NCBI RefSeq assembly: GCF_001945365.1
Contig: NZ_MSTQ01000007.1
Span: 124,001 to 188,000 of the forward strand
Reading direction: 5' to 3'
Origin: Pseudomonas reinekei
GTDB taxonomy: Bacteria; Pseudomonadota; Gammaproteobacteria; Pseudomonadales; Pseudomonadaceae
Length of the DNA: 64,000 bases
Within the stretch, counting starts at the first letter, position 1. Every line of letters begins with the position of its first letter. A program made the translations under genes and the position numbers. This document shows, piece by piece, positions 8,245-16,108 of this stretch. The notes beneath the pieces are model-generated. The model saw nothing but the letters and a program-made list of their open reading frames with translations. It did no database searches and was not told the origin of the DNA.

Positions 8245-9915
8245 ATGTCCAGCATTCTTTTTTTTCCAATATCGATGCCCGACGAGACCCTGTTATCTCG
8301 TATTACGAGGTACCATTTTTTGTCCGGAAACAAAACCGAGGCAGAAACGTTTCGTGATCTTTTTGACGTTGCCCCATTTCAACTTTCGTTTATACCAAAG
8401 CAATTAGGGAATCTTGCGTCTCGATTACCTGGAGTTAAAGAAAGCAACTTTAATGAATTGCTTGAAATTAATACTTATTTTCCTGCATACAAGCCTTTTA
8501 TAGGGTTATCAAAAGACCCATCTAAGGAACGGGACAGAGTTTTGTCAGATGTTGCTCGTGTGCCTAGGTGGGAGGGCACTAAAAATAGCAGAGCAAAGAT
8601 TTGCTTAGCCTGTGTGCAAGCCGACATCATAGAGTCAGGTTACGCATATTGGCACCGAGCTCATCATGTACCGGGCGTTACGGCCTGCTGGCGGCACGGC
8701 GAGGAACTTCTTCAATCTTGTCCGAATTGTTCTCACCCTTTCTTTCGTAGAAACAAGTTATTACCTAATTTAACCGAAGATTGTGTTTGTGGGTGGAACG
8801 CTATTAAACCTGCGAACCGTTTACTAGCCTCATCTGAAGAACGAGAGTATGCAATTTTTGTAAATGATATTCTGCAACGCAATCTGCCATCGGTGGATTA
8901 TAAGATTTTGGCTGCCTGTTATCGACGTCAAGCAAAGAAGCGTGGGTTTGTTCATGGGAATCTGATTGGCACTGCTAAATTATTTAGCAGTATTCGTGAT
9001 AAGTTTGGCGATGATACTATTTCGAAAATTGACCTAGCATACGCAGCCGGTATCCGACGTCAATGGATTCGACTATCAACAACAAGAGGTCAAATCGATA
9101 TGCCGCTGGCGCGGCATCTTCTAATATCTCTACATCTATTTGGTAGTGCAGAAAAATTTGAGAAATGCTTGGCAGAAGAGTCTCTACTTACTAGCTCGGC
9201 AAACCCGACGGTCCGTCTAAAAGAGAAAGCTTTGCCAGAAAGTAAAAAAAAGGCTTATCGAGAAAAAATCTCAATACTACTTGAGGTTAAGCCAGGTATT
9301 GGTATGGACTATCTTTGGGTCAATGCTTATCAAGTAACACGCTGGCTCAACGAAAACGATAAAGACTGGTTATTGAGTGAAATTACAAGGGGCGTAAAGC
9401 AGAAGAACAGTGTCGAGTCGGTGGTGAGCGATGAGGACGAAAAATACGCAACTATTCTTAAAGAAGGCGTTGAGAATTTGTACCGCATCGCCCAAAAACA
9501 GGTTCGAGTAAATATCGGTAACATGCTTGCACTTTTGCCGCGAAAAGTAAGTAGGGAGCGTGCGACTCGTAAGTCGTTTCCGTTGGTGTCAGAACAACTT
9601 GAGCTTCATCTAGAATCTCTTTGGCATTTCCGGTTACGGAGAATGATATGGACGATGTCGGAGATCGCAAGGCTTAAGTTACCCCCAAACAGCTCCAGCT
9701 TAAAATTATTGACTACAGTACCTCATGTGGCTTGCCAAGCTCTCATAAATCACTTCGAGTGGGATTTAGACAACATGGTTAAGGAAGGTATTGATGGTGA
9801 AGTTATGCTTAGAAATACCGGCGTCTCGCGGCAATGGGAAGGGCCACCAGGTTATGATATTCCCATGGGTGGCAATGCATACATGGAGATGATCGCGTCC
9901 AATTCAAAGCTCTAG
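8245..9915 (+). CDS. tniQ: Second TnsD-type TniQ protein
   Basis: The product is 556 aa from the ATG at 8245, which gives the family N-terminus MSSILFFPISMPDETLLSRI. A GTG at 8179 would add 22 residues of no recognisable kind. A TniQ domain with zinc ligands (CLACVQADI, then HRAHHVPGVTACWRHG and SCPNCSHPFF) is followed by a long TnsD-like C-terminal part with YLWVNAYQVTRWLNENDKDWLL, matching the DYVWLHRNDRQWL motif of the first copy. The gene is visibly more AT-rich than tnsABCD, so it was probably acquired separately. In Tn7-like elements an extra TniQ can direct insertion to a different target, and with no tnsE present this copy may serve the second pathway. Its target is unknown. Confidence 0.87.
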   Translation: MSSILFFPISMPDETLLSRITRYHFLSGNKTEAETFRDLFDVAPFQLSFIPKQLGNLASRLPGVKESNFNELLEINTYFPAYKPFIGLSKDPSKERDRVLSDVARVPRWEGTKNSRAKICLACVQADIIESGYAYWHRAHHVPGVTACWRHGEELLQSCPNCSHPFFRRNKLLPNLTEDCVCGWNAIKPANRLLASSEEREYAIFVNDILQRNLPSVDYKILAACYRRQAKKRGFVHGNLIGTAKLFSSIRDKFGDDTISKIDLAYAAGIRRQWIRLSTTRGQIDMPLARHLLISLHLFGSAEKFEKCLAEESLLTSSANPTVRLKEKALPESKKKAYREKISILLEVKPGIGMDYLWVNAYQVTRWLNENDKDWLLSEITRGVKQKNSVESVVSDEDEKYATILKEGVENLYRIAQKQVRVNIGNMLALLPRKVSRERATRKSFPLVSEQLELHLESLWHFRLRRMIWTMSEIARLKLPPNSSSLKLLTTVPHVACQALINHFEWDLDNMVKEGIDGEVMLRNTGVSRQWEGPPGYDIPMGGNAYMEMIASNSKL

Positions 9916-10437
9916 TAGATTTTTTTATGGAATGGCACAGCACTGCTGTGGATCCGATGATCTCTGAGGCGTATTGCTGGGCAGTGGATGTCACTATTTA
10001 TACCGACGCCAATTGCATATCGACGGGGCATTGGACGCGCCGATATCGCCCCACTCAATGCCGCAGACGTCAGTATTCATGACGCCCCGGCTTCACTCCC
10101 ATTTGCACCTATCCCGAAGTGGGATTCAAGCATGGGCAATATGACGTCGGTAACTGGCGTAAGCCACTCCAGCCGGCGACACCACCGATCGAAATAGTGG
10201 TGTTCAGTGAGGCGAGAGATACGTAGAGCTGTAGGTCTTGAAAACGTGAACCCGCGAATCAGAGGTATCGCGGGGTGAATCAGACCATAGCGACCGGGCT
10301 AAGCATCAGCTTTCGAGGAGATGAGTCAAATTTTGCGTGCTGTTCATCGGCGTTAAGACTAGGCGCTTTACGCGCAGCTATGCTGACTGGTGTGATTGAT
10401 TATTCGACTCGATTTTTGAGGTGAGTCGGAGGGACGA
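9916..10437. other. Non-coding or decayed DNA after the second tniQ
   Basis: About 520 bp without a supportable gene. Short open frames exist on both strands but none has a ribosome-binding site or a recognisable product. It probably marks the join between the transposition core and the cargo. Confidence 0.5.
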
Positions 10438-10830
10438 ATGAATCTGGCGGGCCTAGTCGAACTGCTTTCCGGTGGCGAAAGATTACCTGGATGTGAGCTA
10501 GCTCATTCAGACGCCGTGGCTCTGGTCGGATTTTACTTCCCTGGACGTGCCTATTGCCTAGTCGCTGATTGGACAGTGGTTGATATAGCGGTCTCCCCCC
10601 GTCAGTTAAAGGCCGTTGTTAGAAGAGGAGTTACTCCTACGTTGGTCAACGCTTTATGTGTTATCCACGATAGCAAAGGACGTTTCCCTCGCGGTCATTG
10701 GGTAAGAACCTCATTGGGTGTTTCCTTCACCCATGATTGCCTGTTCGAGACTAAAAACACCGTGTATGTGTTGATGGGACCTGGTCGAAGGGTACGAACA
10801 GACCTGGACGTCGCGCAGAGCCTGTACTGA
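10438..10830 (+). CDS. DUF6957-like conserved hypothetical protein
   Basis: A 130-aa soluble protein of unknown function. It has a clear ribosome-binding site (GGAGG at 10428-10432) before the ATG. The sequence features a FPGRAYCLVADWTVVDI segment, a DSKGRFPRGHWVRTS motif and a FETKNTVYVLMGPGRR motif. These match my recollection of a small Pseudomonas family listed as DUF6957; that assignment is from memory. No signal peptide or membrane segment is visible. It stands alone between the tniQ genes and the metal cargo, with no operon partner, so context gives little clue to its job. Confidence 0.65.
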   Translation: MNLAGLVELLSGGERLPGCELAHSDAVALVGFYFPGRAYCLVADWTVVDIAVSPRQLKAVVRRGVTPTLVNALCVIHDSKGRFPRGHWVRTSLGVSFTHDCLFETKNTVYVLMGPGRRVRTDLDVAQSLY

Positions 10831-11049
10831 AGTTTCACTGGTGCGCAATGTGGCAGCCGTCGACGTTCAGCGTTTTAGGTTTCGTTCGACTCAGCCATCC
10901 CTATATTTTCCCGGTGCTTACCAAGACATGGCGCGGGCCACGTGTCAGCGATCGTCCCCTCAAAGGGAAAACTGGAATAAACTGTGGACCCGCATGCGTC
11001 TTTTCGATCAAAAAACGTACAATAAAACGCATACACCCATAATTAAGAC

Positions 11050-11121
11050 TTAAATATCAATGACATAGCTATCTAATTGCTGGCGCCTTTATCTAGATAG
11101 CTAGGCCTCTTGATATTAAAG
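11050..11121. repeat. Long imperfect inverted repeat
   Basis: The left arm (11050-11075, with ATATCAA and TAGCTATCTA) pairs with the right arm (11094-11121, with TAGATAGCTA and TTGATATTAA) across an 18-base centre. The arms are about 26 bp with a few mismatches. It could be a transposon-end relic, a terminator or a recombination site. Confidence 0.6.
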
Positions 11122-11214
11122 TTTGACCTGTAACCATTTTTCCAGAGGTTCACAGGCATGAATCCTGTCTTGATTGTGATTGATAAAGCGCTCTCCGCTG
11201 ATCCGCTGAGACTG

Positions 11215-11393
11215 TCGTTGTGCTGTATGAGCGCGGGATAGAGGTTGGTGAGAAGCTAATGAAGGCGGCAAATGGATCAATGTAGGGCCATTTTCATCGG
11301 CTCACTCCAGCCATGAACCGCTACCTGCGGTTTTGTCTGATTGGATGGCGTATCTGCGAACGGCACGGCAATCCTCAGTCCCTTATCTCGTAA
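11215..11393 (+). pseudogene. Deleted remnant of the leader and first gene of a Cus-type operon
   Basis: From about 11215 the DNA resembles 34990-35115: the ATAGAGGTTGGT, CCATTTTCA and CACTCCAGCCA segments occur in the same order, followed by an ATG (11313) encoding MNRYLRFCLI. The intact copy at 35081 reads MKRYLRFCLI. After TGTCTGATT the sequence jumps to GGATGGCGTATCTGCG, which matches 35452-35465 downstream of the intact gene, so some 340 bp have been lost. The result is a 26-codon relic ending at 11393. The remaining non-coding DNA up to 11477 shows nothing recognisable. Confidence 0.7.
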
Positions 11394-11477
11394 GTAAATC
11401 AAGACTAGCGGACCATACCGAACAGCAACGATTCTGGCTTCATACAACTTCAGCGCAGACGAAGTCTCTTTGCCACG

Positions 11478-11885
11478 TTAACTACGATTCGACAGCGATT
11501 CAATGATGCGACATTGCTCAATCACGCCACCCTGACAGCAAACGCTCAGTCGTGTCAGTTCGGCTTCTAAACCTTGTAGGTCTCGAATACGCATTCGCAC
11601 CTGCTCTAATTGCCCTTCGACTTTTGCGTCCACCGCAGCGCAGGAAGCGTCGCGTCGATCAGCAAGACCGAGCAACTCACGAATGTCATCCAGGCTGAAA
11701 CCCAGTGCGCGGCTGCGGCGAATGAACAACAGCCGGTTGCGCTCCTCGTCCGTGTAGAAACGGTAGCCCGATGGTGACCTTCCAGCAGAAGGCAGCAGTC
11801 CTGACTGCTCGTAATAGCGGATGGTTACTGCTTTGGTATCGGTCGCCTTCGCCAAGGCACCGACCGTGTAAGTGGCCGCACTCAT
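11478..11885 (-). CDS. MerR-family Zn/Cd/Pb-responsive transcriptional regulator
   Basis: Activator of metal-resistance promoters by DNA distortion. The product is 135 aa from the ATG at 11885 (MSAATYTVGALAKATDT), the family's usual start; a longer frame upstream has none of the family residues. A winged helix-turn-helix (AVTIRYYEQSGLL) is followed by a dimerisation helix and a metal loop. The cysteines are C82, C116-C117 and C125, the ZntR/PbrR/CadR pattern for divalent soft metals, not the copper or mercury pattern. It is divergent from the dsbB-like gene, with a MerR-type promoter between them, and an almost identical operator precedes the P-type ATPase at 13174. It therefore probably controls both units. 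Confidence 0.9.
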   Translation of the reverse strand: MSAATYTVGALAKATDTKAVTIRYYEQSGLLPSAGRSPSGYRFYTDEERNRLLFIRRSRALGFSLDDIRELLGLADRRDASCAAVDAKVEGQLEQVRMRIRDLQGLEAELTRLSVCCQGGVIEQCRIIESLSNRS

Positions 11886-11890
11886 TTCGC

Positions 11891-11920
11891 TTGACCTTAT
11901 AGTCGCTAGAACCTTCATTC
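11891..11920 (+). promoter_or_regulatory. MerR-type promoter/operator upstream of the dsbB-like gene
   Basis: TTGACCTTATAGTCGCTAGA contains a -35 box (TTGACC, 11891-11896), an over-long spacer of 19-20 bp and a dyad CTTATAG/CTAGAAC. This is the architecture of zntA, cadA and pbr promoters activated by MerR proteins. It lies between the divergent regulator and the dsbB-like gene. Confidence 0.8.
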
Positions 11921-11986
11921 TACTCGCTTCAGGCGACAAGCAAATCCTTGCTCGACCTTACACGCTACATAAAGGGCTTTGATCCG

Positions 11987-12427
11987 ATGGAAACCACATA
12001 CCAACCACGTCAATCCGGGATATGGGCGCTCCTGCTCTGCGCATGGCTGCTTGCCCTTATATCAACGCTTGCCGTGTTGTTCGTCGGCGAAGTCATGGGG
12101 CAAGTGCCCTGTGTTCTTTGTTGGTTTCAACGTGCATTTATGTTCCCCCTCGTCCTGGTGCTGGGTGTTGCTTGCTGCATGTCGGACGCGGGCGTCTGGC
12201 GTTATGCATTGCCATTAGCCGTTATGGGCTGGCTCATCGCGCTGTATCACAACCTGCTTTATTTCGGACTGATCCCCGAAAGCATCAAACCCTGCGGGGC
12301 CGGCCCGTCCTGCTCTGGCGTCGACATGACCATCTTCAGTGGTGTTCCACTGCCATTATTATCGCTGGGCGTGTTCAGCCTCCTGATTGTTCTTCTTGTT
12401 CTTATCCGCCGGAGATTTACCGTATGA
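11987..12427 (+). CDS. DsbB-like disulfide bond formation membrane protein
   Basis: DsbB-type proteins sit in the inner membrane and reoxidise a periplasmic thiol oxidase by passing electrons to quinone. The product is 146 aa from ATG 11987 with four hydrophobic helices, the first-loop CVLC motif (VPCVLCWFQR) and a second periplasmic pair in KPCGAGPSCSG, the DsbB/BdbC layout. An in-frame TTG at 11948 would add 13 residues. The stop overlaps the next gene's start (ATGA), so it forms a pair with the DsbA-like gene. Its place under a MerR-type metal promoter suggests a job in keeping periplasmic cysteines functional under metal stress, or oxidising a dedicated partner. Confidence 0.87.
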   Translation: METTYQPRQSGIWALLLCAWLLALISTLAVLFVGEVMGQVPCVLCWFQRAFMFPLVLVLGVACCMSDAGVWRYALPLAVMGWLIALYHNLLYFGLIPESIKPCGAGPSCSGVDMTIFSGVPLPLLSLGVFSLLIVLLVLIRRRFTV

Positions 12428-13068
12428 GCAGACGCACCGTCGTCATCGCCATCAGCGTCCTTGCCGTAGTCGGCTTCGCAGTCGCTGCATTTTTTTATGA
12501 TCGTGCCTCCACTGTGCCCCAGGCCACCGCGCCCGTGCCGCAAAACAGCGCTCTGGAGCGCTTTAATTCGCCAAGCTTCGGCCCTGCCAACGCCCCGGTG
12601 ACGATTGTCGAATTTTTCGACCCGTCGTGTGAAAGCTGTCGTGCCTTCTATCCCATCGTCAAAAAGATGATGTCCCAGCACCCAACCGACGTTCGTCTTG
12701 TGCTGCGTTATGTGAAGCTTCACAAAGGTTCTGAAGAAGCCATCCGGCTTTTGGAGGCCGCACGCAAGCAGGGCGTATTTGCACCGGTACTTGAAGCTGT
12801 CCTAGAGGCCCAACCGCAGTGGCATGATGATGCACAGGCTTCAGCAGCATGGGACGCTGCTGCTCAGGCAGGCCTGGACGTGGCCAAGGCTCGTGAACAA
12901 ATGGTGTCCCCAGAGATCACAGCCACTATTGAACGGGATGCCGCCGATGCGAAAACCGTAGGTGTAAGCGGGACACCGACATTCTTCGTCAACGGTAAGC
13001 CGCTGACCAACTTCGGTGCCCAGCAGCTCTATGATTTGATTTGGAGCGAGATCAACCAATCGCGCTAG
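12424..13068 (+). CDS. DsbA/DsbG-like periplasmic thiol:disulfide oxidoreductase
   Basis: A 214-aa protein with an N-terminal membrane anchor or signal (VVIAISVLAVVGFAVAAFF) and a thioredoxin-fold DsbA domain. The active site reads FFDPSCESCRAFYP, a CESC pair instead of the CPHC of DsbA. The cis-proline loop is GVSGTPTFFVNG. It overlaps the DsbB-like gene by four bases and is presumably its electron donor. The pair resembles BdbC/BdbD or the ScsCD type more than housekeeping DsbAB. It lies between two MerR-type promoters, inside the Zn/Cd resistance segment. Confidence 0.85.
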   Translation: MSRRTVVIAISVLAVVGFAVAAFFYDRASTVPQATAPVPQNSALERFNSPSFGPANAPVTIVEFFDPSCESCRAFYPIVKKMMSQHPTDVRLVLRYVKLHKGSEEAIRLLEAARKQGVFAPVLEAVLEAQPQWHDDAQASAAWDAAAQAGLDVAKAREQMVSPEITATIERDAADAKTVGVSGTPTFFVNGKPLTNFGAQQLYDLIWSEINQSR

Positions 13069-13113
13069 CCACAATGGCAATGTTGAAAAAGTTTGGCAGT
13101 CGCGATAATGCGC

Positions 13114-13145
13114 TTGACCTTATAGTGGCTATAGGGTGTTCACTC
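13114..13145 (+). promoter_or_regulatory. MerR-type promoter/operator upstream of the P-type ATPase
   Basis: TTGACCTTATAGTGGCTATA starts at 13114. It holds the dyad ACCTTATAG-TGG-CTATAGGGT inside a long spacer following the TTGACC -35 box. It is nearly the same as the operator at 11891 and closely resembles known CadR/PbrR sites, so the same MerR regulator should act here. Confidence 0.88.
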
Positions 13146-13173
13146 TTCACCATAACTTGTGGAGAGTGTCCTT

Positions 13174-15705
13174 ATGAAAAGTTGTTGCGGTGATAAGCAA
13201 ACACCTGAAAGTCAGGCCAGCGTTGAGGTTTTTGATTCGAAAGCGCTGACAGGTCGCTGTACACCCGCCGCAACGACTGGCGATACGAATGCAGTCCAGA
13301 ACCCGCCCAAGAGCAGTTGTTGCGCTGCGAAAACCTCGGACGTCGTCCCGGGGCCAACCAAGGCAGAAGACTCCGGTTGCTGCTCTCCTGCTGCGGATGG
13401 CAGCAAATCAAGCTGCGCTGCCGTAACACCGGCATCCACCTTGTACACCCTGGCTGAACCGAGTAAATCTGCCGCCCCGGTTGATAACGATCTCTTTACC
13501 GACGCTTGCTGCCCGCCATCCGACGCGGGCGGCGCAAGCACTTGTGCAGCAAAAGCTTCTCCAGCGGATGCCGGCAATACCGCTCGCTTCAGCAGTTTTC
13601 GTATAGGGCAAATGTGCTGTCCCTCCGAGCAGACAATGATCGAGGGCAAGCTCGCTCGAATGAGCGGGATTCAAAAGCTGGAGTTCAACATGATGAACCG
13701 TACTCTGGGGGTCTGGCACGAACTGCCGGACACCTTGAGTATTGAAGCGGCTGTGTCATCGCTTGGCATGCACGCCGAACCGTTGACTACTGACGGCAAG
13801 GCATTCAACTCCGATGCGCCGCAAGCCGCCCAGATAGCCTCACCGCGCAAGAGTACCTGGTGGAAACTGATACTATCCGGCGCTGGGGCAGTAGCTGCGG
13901 AAGTATTGCATTTCACTAACGCCGCTCCTGAATGGGTGGTGGCGGTTGTAGCCTTGTTCGCGATTGTGCTCTGCGGCCCAGCGACCTACAAGAAAGGCTG
14001 GATCTCACTCAAACATCTCAATCTGAACATCAATGCCTTGATGAGCATTGCCGTGACCGGTGCAGTGTTGATCGGTCAGTGGCCAGAAGCCGCGATGGTC
14101 ATGTTCCTGTTCACCGTTGCCGAACTTATAGAGGCAAGATCGCTGGATCGTGCGCGCAACGCAATCAAGGGTTTGATGGATTTGTCCCCGGAGCGGGCGA
14201 CCGTTCGCCAGCCAGATGGCAGTTGGCTGGAAGTGGATGTGAAAACTGTCGAGATCGATGCTTTGGTGCGGGTTCGCCCCGGCGAGCGTATCGGTCTGGA
14301 TGGCGTTGTCTCTTCCGGCAACTCTACAGTCAACCAGGCACCTATCACGGGGGAAAGCCTACCCATCGAGAAAACCGTAGATGACCCCGTCTATGCAGGA
14401 TCCATCAACGAATCCGGCTCCTTCGAATACCGAGTAACGGCTGAGGCCAGCAATACGACGTTGGCTCGAATCATCCATGCGGTCGAAGAGGCTCAAAGTT
14501 CGCGAGCACCAACCCAGCGGTTTGTTGACCAATTCGCCAAGATCTATACGCCAGCAGTGTTCTTCTTTGCCTTGGCCATTGCGGTGTTGCCCCCATTATT
14601 CATAGGCGGGCTCTGGACTGATTGGATCTACCGCGCCCTAGTGCTTCTGGTGGTTGCCTGCCCCTGCGCGCTGGTCATTTCAACCCCGGTGTCCATTGTC
14701 AGCGGTCTGGCGGCAGCGGCTCGCAAGGGCATTTTGGTCAAGGGTGGCGTCTACCTGGAAATTGGCGCCAAGCTGAGCTTCGTCGCACTCGACAAAACCG
14801 GGACCATTACGCATGGCAAGCCGGTCCAGACCGATTACATCCCACTGGCCGAGATTTCAGAACTAGCCCCTCAGATTATTGCCGCCAGTCTGGGCGGTCG
14901 CTCGGATCACCCGGTCTCACAGGCCATCACCAAACAGGCGGCGCTGGACGCGTCAATGCTCAAGTCTGTCGAGAGTTTCGAAGCGCTCCCAGGACGTGGT
15001 GTGAAAGGGAACGTCGAGGGTCAGCTCTATCATCTGGGCAACCATCGCTTGATCGAGGAGCTGGGTCTTTGCACGCCGCAACTGAAGGCATCCCTGAATC
15101 GTCTGGAGCGTCAGGGGAAAACCGTTGTAGCGTTAAGCAACGCTACTCAGGTCATAGCACTGTTCGCGGTTGCCGATACGGTGAAAGACTCAAGCCAGAC
15201 CGCGATCAAGGAACTGCACGAGCTAGGCATCAAGACTATGATGCTGACAGGGGACAACTCACACACTGCGCAGGCAATTGCGCAACAAGTCGGGATTGAT
15301 GAGGCCCGAGGAAACTTGCTTCCCGCCGACAAGCTTTTGGCTATTGGTGAGTCGCAAAACAGTGGTCACGTGGTGGGGATGGTCGGCGATGGGATTAATG
15401 ATGCGCCGGCCTTGGCCAAGTCCCAGATTGGCTTCGCAATGGCCGCTGCGGGTACCGGCACCGCAATCGAAACGGCAGACGTCGCGCTGATGGATGATGA
15501 CCTGAGAAAGATCCCGGCTTTCGTTCGTCTGTCCCGACAAACCGCCACGGTGCTAAAGCAAAACATAGCGTTCGCCTTGGGCGTCAAAGCGGTGTTCCTT
15601 GTGTTTACTTTGATGGGCTTGGCCACGATGTGGATGGCGGTGTTTGCAGATGTTGGTGTCAGCCTGTTGGTAGTACTTAATGGGCTGCGCTTGCTGAAAA
15701 AATAG
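13174..15705 (+). CDS. cadA: Heavy-metal P1B-type ATPase (Zn/Cd/Pb exporter) with Cys-rich N-terminus
   Basis: An inner-membrane pump that exports Zn2+, Cd2+ and probably Pb2+ using ATP. The product is 843 aa from ATG 13174, chosen for the GGAGAG site at 13161-13166. P-type motifs are complete: TGES near residue 390, metal-binding CPC at 496-498 (PIB-2 type), phosphorylated DKTG with D540, and GDGINDAPALAKS. The first ~140 residues are unusual. Instead of standard metal-binding domains they hold repeated cysteine pairs (SCCGDK, SSCCAAK, SGCCSPA, DACCPPS) linked by low-complexity Ala/Ser/Pro/Thr. These are followed by one degenerate HMA-like domain with MCCPSEQ in place of the usual GMTCxxC. 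The gene is driven by a MerR-type promoter. Confidence 0.93.
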   Translation: MKSCCGDKQTPESQASVEVFDSKALTGRCTPAATTGDTNAVQNPPKSSCCAAKTSDVVPGPTKAEDSGCCSPAADGSKSSCAAVTPASTLYTLAEPSKSAAPVDNDLFTDACCPPSDAGGASTCAAKASPADAGNTARFSSFRIGQMCCPSEQTMIEGKLARMSGIQKLEFNMMNRTLGVWHELPDTLSIEAAVSSLGMHAEPLTTDGKAFNSDAPQAAQIASPRKSTWWKLILSGAGAVAAEVLHFTNAAPEWVVAVVALFAIVLCGPATYKKGWISLKHLNLNINALMSIAVTGAVLIGQWPEAAMVMFLFTVAELIEARSLDRARNAIKGLMDLSPERATVRQPDGSWLEVDVKTVEIDALVRVRPGERIGLDGVVSSGNSTVNQAPITGESLPIEKTVDDPVYAGSINESGSFEYRVTAEASNTTLARIIHAVEEAQSSRAPTQRFVDQFAKIYTPAVFFFALAIAVLPPLFIGGLWTDWIYRALVLLVVACPCALVISTPVSIVSGLAAAARKGILVKGGVYLEIGAKLSFVALDKTGTITHGKPVQTDYIPLAEISELAPQIIAASLGGRSDHPVSQAITKQAALDASMLKSVESFEALPGRGVKGNVEGQLYHLGNHRLIEELGLCTPQLKASLNRLERQGKTVVALSNATQVIALFAVADTVKDSSQTAIKELHELGIKTMMLTGDNSHTAQAIAQQVGIDEARGNLLPADKLLAIGESQNSGHVVGMVGDGINDAPALAKSQIGFAMAAAGTGTAIETADVALMDDDLRKIPAFVRLSRQTATVLKQNIAFALGVKAVFLVFTLMGLATMWMAVFADVGVSLLVVLNGLRLLKK

Positions 15706-15719
15706 TCCGGAGTCGTAGC

Positions 15720-16061
15720 ATGAAAGAAATGTTGCATGGGGCAATTCTTGAGGGCTTCGGCGAAGCCCGTTTAGCCATAAGGTCTCAAGATTATGCGCGC
15801 GCTTACCATTGGCTGGAGCGTACCCACATCCTGACGCAACGCCGTCCCCTGCTGCATGCAAAGTCACACGTCTTTATGTTGTATGTTGGCATCAGGACAC
15901 GAGATCCCCGAGAGGTTGTGGGACAAATACCACGTGTTTTCGCTGCCCTGCTATTTTCAACAATATGGGTGCCATCGGGAAATACTGGTCGCGCCCGTGT
16001 CAGTGCTTTTCAGGTGATGCCTATTTCTCAAGAACTGAGAAATCTTCTTAGCGAAGAGTGA
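15720..16061 (+). CDS. DUF3703 family protein
   Basis: A 113-aa protein matching DUF3703, small proteins of unknown function often found next to metal-resistance genes. Visible family features are the helical ARLAIRSQDYARAYHWLERTH segment and the end GNTGRARVSAFQVMPI. It begins 14 bp after the P-type ATPase stop codon and is almost certainly cotranscribed with it. No signal peptide is evident; a hydrophobic stretch near residues 70-83 is short. Function unknown; involvement in Zn/Cd resistance is inferred from context. Confidence 0.8.
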   Translation: MKEMLHGAILEGFGEARLAIRSQDYARAYHWLERTHILTQRRPLLHAKSHVFMLYVGIRTRDPREVVGQIPRVFAALLFSTIWVPSGNTGRARVSAFQVMPISQELRNLLSEE

Positions 16062-16108
16062 GCCTCTGAGTCATTGTCGTATCCATTCACGCACACATGG
16101 AGAGTCCT

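Noticed and set aside
9988-10197. 69-codon frame after the second tniQ
   Set aside because: Low-complexity translation without a ribosome-binding site or family motif.
9916-11477. A tnsE gene, expected in canonical Tn7 after tnsD
   Set aside because: The only gene here is a 130-aa DUF6957-like protein, far too short and unrelated; the second tniQ occupies the usual tnsE place.
13081-13095. TGTTGAAAAAGTTTGG resembling the MITE-like repeat end
   Set aside because: The match is short and lacks the GGCCGATTC start and any second arm.
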